DNA of 64,000 nt, taken from Isoetes taiwanensis (Eukaryota; Streptophyta; Lycopodiopsida; Isoetales; Isoetaceae). The notes under the pieces were generated by a model. It saw nothing but the letters and a program-made list of their open reading frames with translations, made no database searches and had not been told where the DNA came from. The translations under genes and the position numbers were made by a program. The DNA lies in contig JAJEKV010000017.1 in the NCBI GenBank assembly GCA_021234155.1, forward strand, positions 8,035,253 to 8,099,252, written 5' to 3'. Of the stretch, positions 12,045 through 24,079 are shown in pieces. Position 1 is the stretch's first letter. Every line of letters starts with the position of its first letter.

Positions 12045-14620
12045 ATGGCTCAGATGAGTAATCAGATACAGCAGTTTTATTGGTTGAATCAGGATAATTT
12101 GTCTGTCGCTAAGTATACGGAGGAGTTCATGAGGTTGAGATTGAATGTCCCAAGGATAACAGAAAGGCAAGCAGTAGATGGGTATATCGAGGGCCTCAAT
12201 AGCAATATCAAAAGGCTAGTGAGGGCCATCAACCCAAGAATAGTTGGAGAGGCAGAAGATAAAGCTCTCAGCTTAGAAGAGGCACCAGTGGCCCCAGCAC
12301 AGAAACAACTCCCATACAAAGGAAAGACAGCAGGACAATATCAAACTAGACAGGCGGCCTCTACGCCAGTAGGAGGCCAATACCAAGGAAAAGATCAGGG
12401 GAAGTCTTTTGGAGACTGCAAGCTACAGGAAGGATCAAGAGGCAAGTCAATTAAATTTCTCCTAGACAGCATCCCAAAGGAGAAAAGACAGGAATGCATA
12501 GAGAAGAAATTGTGTTTCCGGTGCTTCCAGCCAGGGCACCGAACACACAATCGCCCTTTCGTCATGCAGGCGGCACTAGCTGAACTTGCCGATTGGGAAT
12601 CACCAGCCGAGGGAGATGAAGAAGAAGGCGACCAACAGGAACCACAAGACTTTATAGAAGGTGAGTGTAAAATTTGTGCAGCCATTGAGTCAGGGGAGGT
12701 TAAGAACCAGTCTACAATCATCTCGGCGGAAGGAATCATAGATAGCAAGCCATATATAGTCTTGATAGACACAGGTAGTTCCCACAACTTTGCCTCTCCA
12801 AGGCTTGCTGCTCTCATGAAGAATAAGATCTTGAAGTCCAAGCCAAGGCCAGTCAGCATGGCAAGCGGCGCCATTCGCCACATTAAGGAGAGGAGAATCA
12901 ATTTTGACATAGAACTTAGTGGAAGCAAGTGGCCGATGGGTGCTGAAGTGATGGACATTGGGAAATATGACCTCATAGTAGGAATGGAGTTCCTAAGGCC
13001 ATCAAAAGCTATGATAGATTGCGACCGCAACGAAATCTCTATGACGGCGTCGGAAGGCAATCGATATATAGTAAAAGGTAAGAAGGTAACTTCTGCTATG
13101 CAATGTATCTCTATGAAGCAGTTGAGGAAAAACATAATAAGAAACATGGCGGATTACATCTTGAGGCTAGAGGTAGTTGACCCAAGTAAAACAAAGGGAA
13201 GTGATCCAAGTAGGAATCAGTTGCCTAAGCCGATAGCAAGGCTCATTAAGGAGTTTAATGATGTATTCACGGATGAAATCCGTCAGTTACCACCTTATAG
13301 GGGCATAGAGTGTGAAATCACACTAGCTCCAGATGCTAAGTCTACCAGCAAGGCACCTCATAGGATGAGCACTCCAGAGCTGGTAGAGCTCAAGAAGCAA
13401 TTGCAAGAACTGCTTGAGCTCGGATTCATAAGAGCAAGCGTGTCTCCTTTTGGAGCACCTATCCTTTTCGTCAAGAAGAAAGACGGAAGCCTAAGGATGT
13501 GTATTGATTATCGTCAGCTTAATAAGCAAACGATAAAGAATAAATATGCTCTGCCAAGGGCAGATGACTTGATGGACCAGCTCCAGGGAGCAAAAGTCTT
13601 CTCCAAAATTGACCTAAGGTCGGGCAACCATCAGATAAGGATCAAGGAAGAAGGTATCCACAAAACCGTCTTCAAAACGCGGTATGGGCACTATGAGTTC
13701 ACCGTAATGCCTTTCCGCTTATCGAACGCCCCAGCAAACTTCATGCGCTTGATGAATGATATCTTCAGAGAATTTTTAGATGAATTTGTCATCGTATTTT
13801 TCGATGACATCCTAGTCTACAGCAAGACCATAGAAGAGCATTATCAGCACCTGAGAAGGATTTTGGAGAAGCTAAGGCGGCATCGATTGTACGGCAAGCT
13901 TTCTAAGTGCCGCTTTGCAATAGGCCGGGTGGAGTATTTGGGTCATGTGGTGTCATCTGAAGGGATCTCCACTGATCCGGCAAAGATTGAAGCCATAATG
14001 GATTGGCCGGCACCAAGGAATGTGAGCGAAGTAAGAAGCTTCCTCGGCTTGGCAGGATATTATCGAAAGTTCGTGAAGGACTTCGCTAGGTGGGCGTCCC
14101 CTCTATCGGACCTCACCAGAGATAAGAAGGTGAAGGATTGGACAAAGCATTGGCTCGAGAATGTCCAAGCCTCCTTTGAGAATCTCAAAGAGGCACTAAC
14201 CACAGCACCGGTCCTCATCCTACCGGATCCAAACAAGGATAAGCTAGTGGCAACAGATGCTAGCAAACTAGCAACCGGAGCAGTCCTCATGCAGGAGGGA
14301 AGGGTAGTTGCATACGACTCCAAGAAGATGAATGATGCAGAGCAACGCTACCCTACTTATGACCAAGAGCTTTTGGCCATTGTGAGGGCCTTGAGAATCT
14401 GGAGACACTACTTGTTGGGAATAAAGTTTTAATTAGATACAGATCACCAAAGTCTCCAGTACATCTTCACGCAACCACTCCTAAATCTAAGGCAAAGGAG
14501 GTGGATGGAGTTTCTCGAAGAGTACGACTTCGAAATAGTCTACAAGCCTGGCAAGTTGAATGTAGTCGCAGACGCCCTCTCGAGGAGGCCATTTGATGAA
14601 AGGAATTTAAACTCAATGTG
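12045..14620 (+). pseudogene. Ty3/gypsy gag-pol, truncated at both ends, one in-frame stop
   Basis: Long open frame with, in order: the C-terminal half of gag ([13 protein letters not shown]); a CCHC-like zinc knuckle at about 12511 ([13 protein letters not shown], last Cys lost); the aspartic protease [10 protein letters not shown] at about 12761; reverse transcriptase from about 13230 with FFDDILVYS at about 13798; and RNase H from about 14180. The first ATG in frame is 12045, but the gag N-terminus is missing, so this is a 5' truncation. The frame meets TAA at 14430-14432 inside RNase H and is open again beyond it ([12 protein letters not shown] to [11 protein letters not shown]) to the stop near 14620. 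Integrase is absent. RT has [10 protein letters not shown] where the family has G at the R position. Recent but inactive copy. Confidence 0.92.
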
Positions 14621-15022
14621 AAATCAATTAACATCCATTAGTCATTGATATATCACAATGTCATACACCTATGCAATATACTTAATAAACCATATTAACA
14701 AAGCAAATCATATAATGCATAGAACAACTTTGATCGATTCCTGCAAACGACCCGTCTATTAGTTTTCCTTAGAATTCTTCTTATATACAGTGTTGAATCA
14801 CCGCTTAGCAGTAATCCTTGAATCATTGCCTTTGGATCAACATGTCGGTTGCTAGATCCATGTTTTTGAAAACACCTGGCCAGTGGCACTGTTCATCGAG
14901 CTAGGTTTATGGGATAATTACAAATAACAATTATTTACAATCTAAGACCATTGCCTTAGACCCTAAATATTCAATGATACATATATCAACATAAGTTAAT
15001 GGATGTTCTAGCATTATCAACA
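14617..15022 (-). repeat. Probable 3' LTR of the copia element
   Basis: On the minus strand a purine-rich stretch (AAAGGGGAGTGATGAAAA) lies directly before TGTTGATAATGC at 15022. This fits a polypurine tract followed by the TG start of a 3' LTR. The LTR would end in CA at about 14617, abutting the end of the gypsy gag-pol. No 5' partner LTR is present because the element is truncated near 16390. Boundaries are inferred. Confidence 0.5.
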
Positions 15023-16390
15023 TTTTCATCACTCCCCTTTCATTGAATATTCTTGTGTAAATCTGTTGCAATGTTCAGCATCTTGAATTTTTATTCTTTC
15101 TCTTAACCTGTTGAACCTTGGCTCCCTAAGATTCTGTTGGAACATAATTCACTGATATAATTTGCCTTTGGAAAATGCTGTTTCATTTCTATATGCTTTG
15201 ATCTTTCATGAAGCACAGGATTTTTAGTCATAGCAATTCCACTGGCACTATCAGACCATAGTATTATTGGCTCATGACTTTTTATACCAAATTCTTCTAG
15301 CAATCTTCTTATCCAGATTATCTCTTTAGCTGCTAGTGTAATAGCAGAATATTCTGCCTCAACACTTGACAATGCCACAATATTTTGTTTCTTGCATTTC
15401 CAGCTCACTGGATTTTCTCTAATCATTACAATATATCCAGATGTAAAATGTCTATTGTCAGCATCTCCACCTCAATCTGCATATGCATATGCATCAAGTT
15501 TGCAACCTTTATCTTTATAAGTTATATCATAATTCATTGTCCCTTTTAAATACCTTAGTATTCGTTTGGCTGCTCCCCAATGCTGTCTCCCAGGGTTATT
15601 ATTGTATCTGCTTAACAAATTAACTGCAAAGACTATGTCTGGCCTTGTTGCTCCTGCTACATGCAATAGACAACCAATCAATCTCCTATAATGAACCTTT
15701 TTCATATACTGAATTTCTTCATCTGTATTAGGGCACATCTTCTGACTGATCTTGTGACCTGGCACCAATGGTGTATTTGCACTATTGCATTCTGACATTT
15801 TGAATCTTTCAAGAATACCTTGTATATAATCTGCTTGGCTGAGACTTATGACCTTGTCATCTCGATTTCCTCCCAACTTTTATCCCCAAAAATTTCTTCA
15901 ATTCCCCTAAGTCAGTCATCTTAAACCTGGATTTCAGCAGACTTTTGCGAGTTCCCAGACAATCTAATGACCTTGTCATCTCGATTTCTCACAACTTTTA
16001 TCCCCAAAAATTTCTTCAATTCCCCTAAGTCAGTCATCTTAAACCTGGATTTCAGCAGACTTTTGCAAGTTCCCAGACAATCTAAATTATTTGAAAACAT
16101 TACACAATCATCAACATATAGTGCTATAAGAAAAAAGTGCTCATGTTGTTTGAAAATGTATAAGTTTCCATCTCCATTCAATTTGATAAATCCCTGCTCC
16201 ATTAAATACTTGTCCATGCACTTATACCAAGCCTGGGTGATTGTTTAAGCCCATAAACTGCTTTCTTGAGTTTCCATGTTTTTCCTTCCTTTTCTTCAAA
16301 TCCCCTTGGAGGTTTCATATATATTTCTTCTTCTAACTCAGCATTTAGAAAGGCAGTACTTACATCCATATGATGAATTTCTAGATTCAA
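15023..16390 (-). pseudogene. Ty1/copia pol fragment: reverse transcriptase and RNase H
   Basis: Minus-strand reading gives copia RT motifs (MDVSTAFLNAELEEEIYMKPP, KLKKAVYGLKQSPR at 16390-16202; LYVDDCVMFSNN and MTDLGELKKFLGI at 16217-15921), then the connection (YIQGILERFKM, RPDIVFAVNLLSRY, AAKRILRYLKGT at 15876-15472). RNase H follows (ALSSVEAEYSAITLAAKEIIW, LWSDSASGIAMTKNPV at 15426-15103). YVDD is intact. Breaks are a tandem duplication at 15848-16084 and frameshifts near 15450 and 16210. Gag, protease and integrase are missing, so the copy is 5' truncated. Confidence 0.92.
15848..16084. repeat. Tandem duplication of about 118 bp inside copia RT
   Basis: Unit 1 (15848-15966) and unit 2 (15967-16084) both run from atgaccttgtcatctcg to gttcccagacaatcta with only a few differences. 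The unit length is not a multiple of three, so the duplication itself breaks the RT reading frame. Confidence 0.9.
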
Positions 16391-18755
16391 GGATTGGATT
16401 CTTTTCTATTAGGTTTTGGGATGCGTGATCATTGATGATGCACATAAATATAGTTAAACACCTTTGAAATATTATGATGGAACATTGTTGATGGACAAAC
16501 GCCTTTGAAATATGATAGTGGAAGGTTTATTAATAACATTTTTTTTAAAGTGCATGTCATGTTCAAGTTATTCACCATGCATGTCGTTTTTGCCCTGCCC
16601 TATGATACTCTGGAGTTGAATCGTTGTGTGTTTATATCATCATAATCAATAGACATTGCCTAGAATTCAATGGCAAAAGATACTTATAGAAGTGTTGGGC
16701 CAAGAAGACTATTGTGGAACAAGTCATCACCACGACGAATGTTAATTGTTATTGCAAGCTTCAACATCATTCATTTCTACAAGTTCCTTATGATTTTTTT
16801 TTTTTTTTTTTTGCGTATTACATTTTCTCTAATATATAATTGTAATAAGGCCGATAAGGGGCATCATAAATTTGTTTTATTCATGTTGATATTTATGTTT
16901 AGAATGTCCACATGGACGCACAAAATTTTTTTAGAAAAAATCTTAGTCTTTCTAAAAGGTGATGTTGGCGATTCTAGGATGTCTGGATTTTTCTGAAGGC
17001 TTCGATCTGGAATGTGCTAGAAGCTTCAATTGCGATTCCGAAAAGATCTGGTCACTTTTTTGTTTTTGGATAAATAGAGGGTTGATTCAAAGTTGATGTT
17101 GAAGACATCATCTCTTATGAGAGTGCGGATGGAAAGCGCTAGAATAAGAGAATTAGTTAGGATTTTTGGTTAGCCTCTTTTGAGCAAGCAAGCGGGGTTC
17201 TTAGTCTATCCCTTATGTTTTTAAGTATGATCGTCCCTGTTCTGATCTATGTCGCCACAGATATATACTTTTCTCGGAGAGCGTAAAAGTGCCTGCCACT
17301 CGGTCTTCCTGGCTCTGAGTTAAATTATCAGAGGTACATACTCGTTTTCCTCGAAGCACACTAAAAGCATAAAAATGATGATTAGGCTAAGCTGATGATT
17401 GAGCTATTGCAGGGTTGAGCAAGAAGCCATCTGAGCCTTTTATGGTTTATAATGGGTAAGCGATTGTTTTGTTTGTACTGCATCAAAGAGCATCAGTCCA
17501 ATTTGTTTTCTTCCTTCTGTTAGTTTTGTTCATTGCAAAACAGAGCCCCATTTCCGTTACTCGCCCATGTAAAAGAGCTCTAAAGTTCCTTTCGATGGCG
17601 GCATAGATCATTTAGTAATGGTATATGAATTTTTGAGTGGAAAAAATTATCTTGCGGGAAACATCTAGCATGCATATCTTACAGAAAATATCTAGCATAT
17701 CTAGCTTCTCATATCCGGCCAGGTATCCGAATTTTTTTTTCGATGGTGTTGTAGATCATTGAGTAATGTTATATTAATTCCTGAGTCAAAATCAATTCAC
17801 ATCTTACAGGCAATATGTAGCATATCTATCTAGGACATAATTTGAAGAAACAGATCTTCAGGTCGGTGTGGAGACAGATATACTTGCTCAATATAATTAT
17901 TCTTAATGCCTTCTATATCTTTTCCCTGGAGAACTCAACCTGTTTCGTAATATGTCTTGCATTATGGTAACTTTTAAGTGAAGCTTACATACACAAAAAG
18001 GAAAAAATGATAGCTGCAAGAAGGTGTGACATCCTGTGCAGTGCTGCAAATTTTATAGCAGCCTGTACATCAATTTGCAGAATTGTAGTCGTTGGCGGGC
18101 AAATCACTTATGTTACATCGTTGTTCACACCCACCTCCCTTGCTGCTGTTATTTTAGGGGCTCGTGTGAACACTACATTAGGGCTTCATACATAATATTT
18201 GAGGCACCAACATTATTTCTGCCCGTGATATATTGTTACATAAGCAACAGAGCGTTGTTGTTTCTTCACATTTGACAACTTGATGTCAGAATGGAAGACG
18301 TAAATTAAGTCTTGCTGATTTAACTATAAACATAGTAAAAAAGATTGGTCGAAGGGATGATATTCTTTAGATGCTATGGTGCGGCGGCGACCGCTGCCGC
18401 AATAAAGTGCTTGTAATAATAAGCCTATTGAGGAATATATACACATCAAATTGCCTGCCTCTAGTGCCTTTGCTAAAGCGATTGTGTATATTTTTCTAGC
18501 ACCTCAAGTATATAAGATGCTAGTGCAACTACCTCAGACGTCTACAGAAGCACATGTAGGGATTGATATGGGGCCAAGAAAGTTGTATATCTCCCTATGA
18601 TAGCCGTAAAAGTTGGACAAATCTGAAGCATATATCATTCATCTTTTCGTGAACTTTTTATAGTCATGTATGCTACTAGATATGCTTGTGATCCAGGGGT
18701 TGAGGTAGGGTTAATTTGGTCCCTGCAATGACTTGTGTTTATTCTTTCCATGCTA
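16391..18755. other. Noncoding; one imperfect direct repeat at 17592-17850
   Basis: No gene recognised. Two imperfect copies of a ~110-bp segment begin with tcgatgg at 17592 and 17740. Both contain tagatcatt-agtaatg and later atcttacag-aatat-tagcatatct. A poly(T) run lies at 16795-16812. Short plus-strand ORFs at 16670 and 18007 show no motif. Confidence 0.5.
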
Positions 18756-21140
18756 CTAGCATCCCAGAGCTTGCCCAAGCAACAAGTATTCATGTAATCC
18801 TTCTATCAAGTAAGATCTTTGTAAACTTGGCTTATCCGGGTAATGTCGGTGAAACTCCGCAATTTTATCAGGAGCATTAGTCAGATTCTCGGCAGGCTCC
18901 CAGGTTCTATCACTTGGTGAGTAACATTTCCAATTGACAAAGTAATACAATCGCCGACGAAGAAACTTGGAGTCCTAAATCTCTCGAACCTTGAACTCCT
19001 CATGATCATCAATTTCCACTGGTGGTGGCGGCGGAGGAACGCGATCCGGGAAAGTATTAACTATGTAGGACTCCAATAGAGAAACATGAATACTAGATGG
19101 AGTCGAACAATTGGAGGGAGCTCGAGCCGGAATGCCACATTGCTGATCTGAGCCATGATCCGGTAAGGACCAAGGCGACAATAGTCAAGCTTGATGCAAG
19201 GACGTGAGGTAGGGAGTCCCTATGAAGAAGCCAGACACAGTCACTAACGTGAAATTTAGGAGCTTCCTGCCGATGCAAATCGGCATAATGCCGATCGCGT
19301 TCCTGTGCTCGATGAAGATGATGCTGAAGATCTGATTGAAGAGCCTGGAGTTGCTCAGGTCGAGACTCGGCACTAGGATTGACAGAGTCACCGCCAGTGA
19401 CATAAGGGACCCATGAGGATGGTGACTAGAGTTCAGAAAGAACGGAATCTGACCAGTGGAAGCGTGTGCTGAGTTATTATAGGCAAACTCAGCTAATGAA
19501 AGATAATTGACCCAATCGCCCTGCTAATAATTGATAAAGCATCTTAAATATTGCTCCAGAGTCTGAATAGTGCACTCTGCCTGCTCATTACTTTCTAGAT
19601 GATGGCCGGATGTCAGTGAGCAGTCAATATGCAATAACTCCAAAAACCGCTTTCAAAAATCTGCGACAAACTGCGGTCTACGATCACTGACGATAGTATC
19701 GGACAAGCCATGAAGTCTAATTACTTCACGAAGAAGAAGATCAGTTGTTCCCTCACTGGTGATGGTGATGTTGCCGGGAATAAAATGAGTCATCTTAGAG
19801 AAACGATCAACAACAACCATGATGGCATCATAACCCTGAGAGAGTGGCAGCTCCGAAATGAAGTCTATAGAAATGCTCTTCCAAGGTCCATCTGGTACCG
19901 GCAGTGATGAGGAAGATGTCTTGGAACCTTCACTCGACAGCTGATGTCACATGATCAAATAAAAGCTTCGACAGAGCGACAAAGCCCAGGCCACCAATAC
20001 TCTCAACTAATAAGTTCAAGAATCTTGGCCACTCTAAAGTGTCCGACCATAGGTGAATCATGGTAAACCTGGAGAATTCGAAGCCTAAAAGCACCATTTG
20101 ACATATACAAGAGCCCCTCATGGAACAGAAATCCATCTCGAACCTCAAAACGGTCATAGTCTGATCACATTTGCTGAGAAGATGATGCAGAGCTAAGGTG
20201 TGAGAATACATCTTGAGCCATTGGATCGGAGGCCAGAGATGCTCGAACACACTCCAACAAAGATGTATCATGAGGCCTTTCGATAAAGTGAGCCATAAGC
20301 TGGAACCAATTAAACCCATAGAATAACCTGTGATTGCTGATCAAATGCAGGATCCCTTGGCTTAGGCTCAAGATAGGAGCATCGAGACAAGACATCAGGA
20401 TTTCCTTGGAGGGTTCATGACAGTACTTGATCACAAAGTCAATGTGAGATAGTACTTGAGTATGCCACCGGGCCTGGTGACGATTGAGCACTCGAGCAGA
20501 CTGAAAATATTCTAGATTTCGATGATCTGTATAGATTGTGGCCTTATAAGGAGATCCCTCCAGGAAACATCTCCACTCCTCGAAAGAATCAATTATCACC
20601 AACAACTCCTTGTCATAAATGGGATAGCTGATTTCAGCAGCCTGACACTTCCGCCAATGATCGGCGATCGAATGCAATTCATGGTCATCCCCCTCCTATG
20701 ACAGGATGCCACTAAGAGCAAAATCAGAAGCATCTGCTTCGACAGCATATGGCCGCAAAGTATCTGCATGATCAAGAACTGGTGCCGTGGTAAAAGCATG
20801 CTTCAGAGTAACGAAAGCAGATCCATTCAAATGGCACGTCCTTAACCGTGAGGCATATCAAATGAAGGGCAATCTCTGAATAATCCCGAATGAAATGCCG
20901 ATAGAAATTGGCAAACTCAAGAAAACATTGAACATCTCGAATGGATGAAGGTGTTTGCCACTTCAGAACAGTGCTGACCTTTTCGGGATCCATAGAGACT
21001 TCATGTGGAGTGATATGATAGCCAAGGAACTCCACATTATCCTGTTCGAACCGACACTTCTCAAGTTTGACATATAACACGTGCTCACGAAGCTTCTGAA
21101 GGACCTGTCGAACATACCTCTCATGTTGTTCGAGAGTCTT
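18756..21140 (-). pseudogene. Gypsy pol 3' part: RT thumb, RNase H, integrase, chromodomain
   Basis: The frame resumes at about 21140 with KTLEQHERYVRQVLQKLREH, followed by VKLEKCRFEQDNVEFLGYHI and the RT/RNase H connection (FANFYRHFIRDYS). RNase H follows at 20677-20350 (YDKELLVIIDSFEEWRCFLEG, IYTDHRNLEYFQ). Integrase lies in scattered pieces at about 19960-19000, and the chromodomain is at 18950-18756. Several stops and frameshifts are present, so no functional product is possible. Confidence 0.88.
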
Positions 21141-22510
21141 ACAATCTTATATTATAATGTTGTACCGTAAGTCTTGGATTGGATCAAACCCTAATTTAAA
21201 TGGCCGAGATCATCTAGATGCATCCAAAGGTCAAGTTCTCTTGCACAACTTCCTACCACCGTGATTGGTCATATTTTAATCTTTGCACAACTTCCTACCA
21301 CCGTGATTGGTCATATTTTAATCTCTTACGGAGAAGGGATAAAGGAAAAGGGGTGAAAAGGAAAAGGGAGGAGGAAAGAAAGAACATGAAGGGGCAAACA
21401 GGCACGGGGAAAAGGGAAAATCGGAAAGGGCAAAAGATGGGGATAAAAGAAGAGAAAAATGTATGGGAAAAGGGAAAGGGAAAGAAAATGGAACCTGGAA
21501 AAAGGGCATTAGAAAAAGGGAAGAGGGAAATGAGAAAAGGGAAGGAGTAAAGGGCATGAGAAAAAAGGGTGAAGAACGGAAAAAAAGGAAGCGAAAAAAA
21601 GGGGGGGGGGAGGGAAAGGGTGGGGGAAAAGAGGAAAACGGGCATAGGAAAAAGGAAAAGAGAAAAAATGTGGAAAGGGCATGGGAAAAGGAAAGGAAGG
21701 GAGAAAGGGTGAAGAAAGGAGAAAAATGGCACAAGTAAAAGAGGAAGAAGGAAAGGATCGAGAAAGGAGGAAAAAAAAAAAGGAAAAAGTCCATCAGGGA
21801 AAGGGAAAGGGAAAAAGGCCGAGAAAAGGAATGGAGGGAAAGGGTCAGAAAAGGGGGAGAAGGGGAATAGGAGAAGGGTGAGGAGCAAGGAATTGAAAAA
21901 GAGGAAGAGGAAGGGGAAAGGGAAAGGGGCACGGGAAAAAAGGGAAGAGGGAAAGCGTGAGAAAAGGGAAAAAAGAGCATGGGAAAAGAGAAAAGAAAAA
22001 AGAAAAAGAGGAAAGTGGAAAAGGGAAAAGGGGGAGAGGGTGGAGAAAGGAAGAAAAGGGGCAAAAAAAATGGTAGAGAAAAAGGATAGAAAGAGGCATA
22101 AAAAAGAGAAGGAAAAAGAAAAAGGAAGGCGGAAAAGAGGGAAGGGAAGGGAAAATGGGCACGAAGAAAAGTGGAGAAAGAAGTAGAAAAAGAGAAGCAG
22201 AAAAGGGCAAAGGATAAAGAGCAAAGGGAGGCAGATGGTAAGGTGGAGAAAATAGAACGAAAAAAGTGCATGGAAAAAGGGAAAGTGAAAAGAAAAGGAA
22301 AAAGAAGGTGAAAAGAAAAGGGAAAAATGGGAAGGGCGGGGAAACGATGAAAGGGAAGAGAAAAAGTCCATAAAAAAAAAAAGGGAAGGGAAAAAGGGAA
22401 AGGGAAAAGAAGGGAGAAGTGGGTAAAAAAAGGAAAAAATAGAGAAGGGAAAAGAAGATGTGTAGGAAACTGAGAAAATATGGAAAAAAAAAGGAAAGTG
22501 CGTAGAGAAA
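21141..22510. other. Insert in gypsy RT dominated by a polypurine/polypyrimidine tract
   Basis: Between the RT segments ending VFS (22511-22519) and resuming KTLEQHE (21140) lies foreign DNA. It consists of about 100 bp of mixed sequence, a 42-bp tandem pair at 21241-21323, and then about 1185 bp (21325-22510) that is almost entirely A and G on the plus strand. The tract is a degenerate minisatellite: gggcat/gggcac followed by runs of g and a recurs every 40-90 bp. The Ser/Phe/Pro-rich minus ORFs (up to 408 codons) and Lys/Gly/Glu-rich plus ORFs here are composition artefacts. Confidence 0.9.
21241..21323. repeat. Tandem pair of a 42-bp unit
   Basis: The segment starting ttgcacaacttcctaccacc and ending attttaatc occurs at 21241-21281 and again at 21283-21323 without differences. 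It sits directly beside the start of the polypurine tract. Confidence 0.95.
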
Positions 22511-22912
22511 TGAGAAAACATCTAAATAGATGATGACAAAAGTGTCTAAGAACTCCCGGAAGACATCATTGGCCATACGTTGGAATACTATTGGAGCATT
22601 GGTAAGCCCAAACGGCATAACTATGTACTCAAAATGGCCATATCGAATACAAAAAGTTGTTCTCCACTCATCACATTCTCGGACCCGGATAAGATTGTAG
22701 GCACCCCGAAGATCAATCTTCGTAAAATAATGTGCATCTTGGAGTCGCTCCAACAATTCTGGGATCAGAGGAAGCAGATATTGATTTGGCACTGTGATTT
22801 TATTGCCGTCACGATAATCAACGATCAGACACAGATAATCGTCCTTCTTTTTTACGAAGAAGATAGGCACTCCAGCAAGGAACTGAGAATATCGAATGAA
22901 ACCAGTGGCTAG
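22511..22912 (-). pseudogene. Gypsy RT, N-terminal half
   Basis: Encodes PIFFVKKKDDYLCLIVDYR, NQYLLPLIPELLERLQDA, FTKIDLRGAYNLIRV, IRYGHFEYIVMPFGLTNAP and FREFLDTFVIIYLD, the fingers and palm of a gypsy RT. Where the family has YLDDILVFS this copy reads YLD-VFS, so three codons, including the second catalytic Asp, are gone. The insert follows immediately. Confidence 0.9.
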
Positions 22913-24071
22913 ATCTCTTCAATATAATCCCGCAAAATCTTCAACTCAGCGGAAGATCGACCATATATCGGACCATATGGTGGCATTCTGTCGGGCTGTA
23001 AATCAATAGGACAATCATATGGATGATGCTCTGGAAGCTTACTGGCCTTGACTTCGTCAAAAACATCAGAGAAGTCACCATATTTATCTGGAAGCATTGG
23101 GGCAGACTTCACCGGTGTAGAGCTAGACGATGGATGAACCTGGATTGTAAATACTGAACTTGGGTCTTGCCTTCCAGATTTAATAAACTCGTGAAGTGCA
23201 ATCTTCGAGATATGAAACTTAAGGCATGAGGAAGCCTCTATAGAAGCAGGAGCAGGAACTGGAACTAGAGCAGGAGCAGGAACTGGAACTAGAGCAGGAG
23301 CAGGAACAGGAACTAGAGTAGGAGCAGGAACTTGAGCAAGAACTGGAGCTGAGACATGACCGAGGGCATGCTCAGAATCTGGGCACACACTGGAGCAGAG
23401 ACAAGAGTCGAATCAGAACATGGCGCAGAAATAGGAATAGCAAGGACGTAATCAGGGGTCCATGATACTGCGCAGACTGAAGTTGACGTCGGTGCAGAGG
23501 CTTGAACTGTAGATGAACTGGAACTAGAGCTAGAATTAGCAAAACAAAATGATCTAGTACGCCAATCAATCTGTGGGTTATGTAGCTCGAGCCAGGACAG
23601 ACTCAAGGCTATTGGTGCATGTGGGCTAGCGATGAGATTGAAGGAAATGCTACAAGAAACTTTCTCGAACAAAACTTGAAGAGGCGCAGTACATTCTGGG
23701 ACTGCACCCGAGGAGGTCTCCCGTCCATCAATCACTTCGACAGAACTGGAATGCTCAATCTTGCTTCTAGAGGTGGTGTGCTTATTGGCGAACGCACTAT
23801 CTATAAAGCAAGCATTTACACCATAATCAAGTTGCGCCAACGCTTCCAACCTTCCATCCTCTGATTTCAATGATATAGAGATGAAAAATGCCTTGCTGAC
23901 CTTATCCGATGGAATAAACATGTCAGGAAGTGTGGAAGGAGTCTGAGAAAAGGCGACCATCTGACGAGAGACTCCTACTACTCGGACCGGCCCCTGAAGT
24001 TTTCCGACTGATTTGGGCGCTTTACAGGGCATCCACGAGTAATATGACCAGCCCCTCCACAGTAGAGACAA
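22913..24071 (-). pseudogene. Gypsy gag zinc-finger end, protease and linker
   Basis: A cysteine-bearing fragment near 24071 is the remains of the gag zinc knuckle. The protease region reads QLDYGVNACFIDSAFANKH, where the usual D-S/T-G is degenerate (D-Y-G). The linker before RT (YGDFSDVFDEVKASKLPEHH, PYDCPIDLQPDRMPPYGPIY) is typical of chromoviruses. A frame change occurs near 23350. Confidence 0.82.
23245..23340. repeat. 24-bp coding minisatellite, about four units
   Basis: The unit gcaggagcaggaactggaac plus taga repeats about four times with small changes. Each unit adds eight residues (PVPAPALV-type) to the protease-RT linker of the gypsy polyprotein. Confidence 0.85.
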
Positions 24072-24079
24072 AGATTAGC

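Noticed and set aside
12395-13147. 250-codon minus-strand ORF
   Set aside because: It is the antisense shadow of the gypsy gag-protease frame on the plus strand.
21295-22521. Minus-strand ORFs up to 408 codons, rich in Phe, Ser and Pro, and plus-strand Lys/Glu/Gly ORFs
   Set aside because: They arise because a purine-only strand contains few stop codons on either strand; there are no domains, and overlapping frames are open together.
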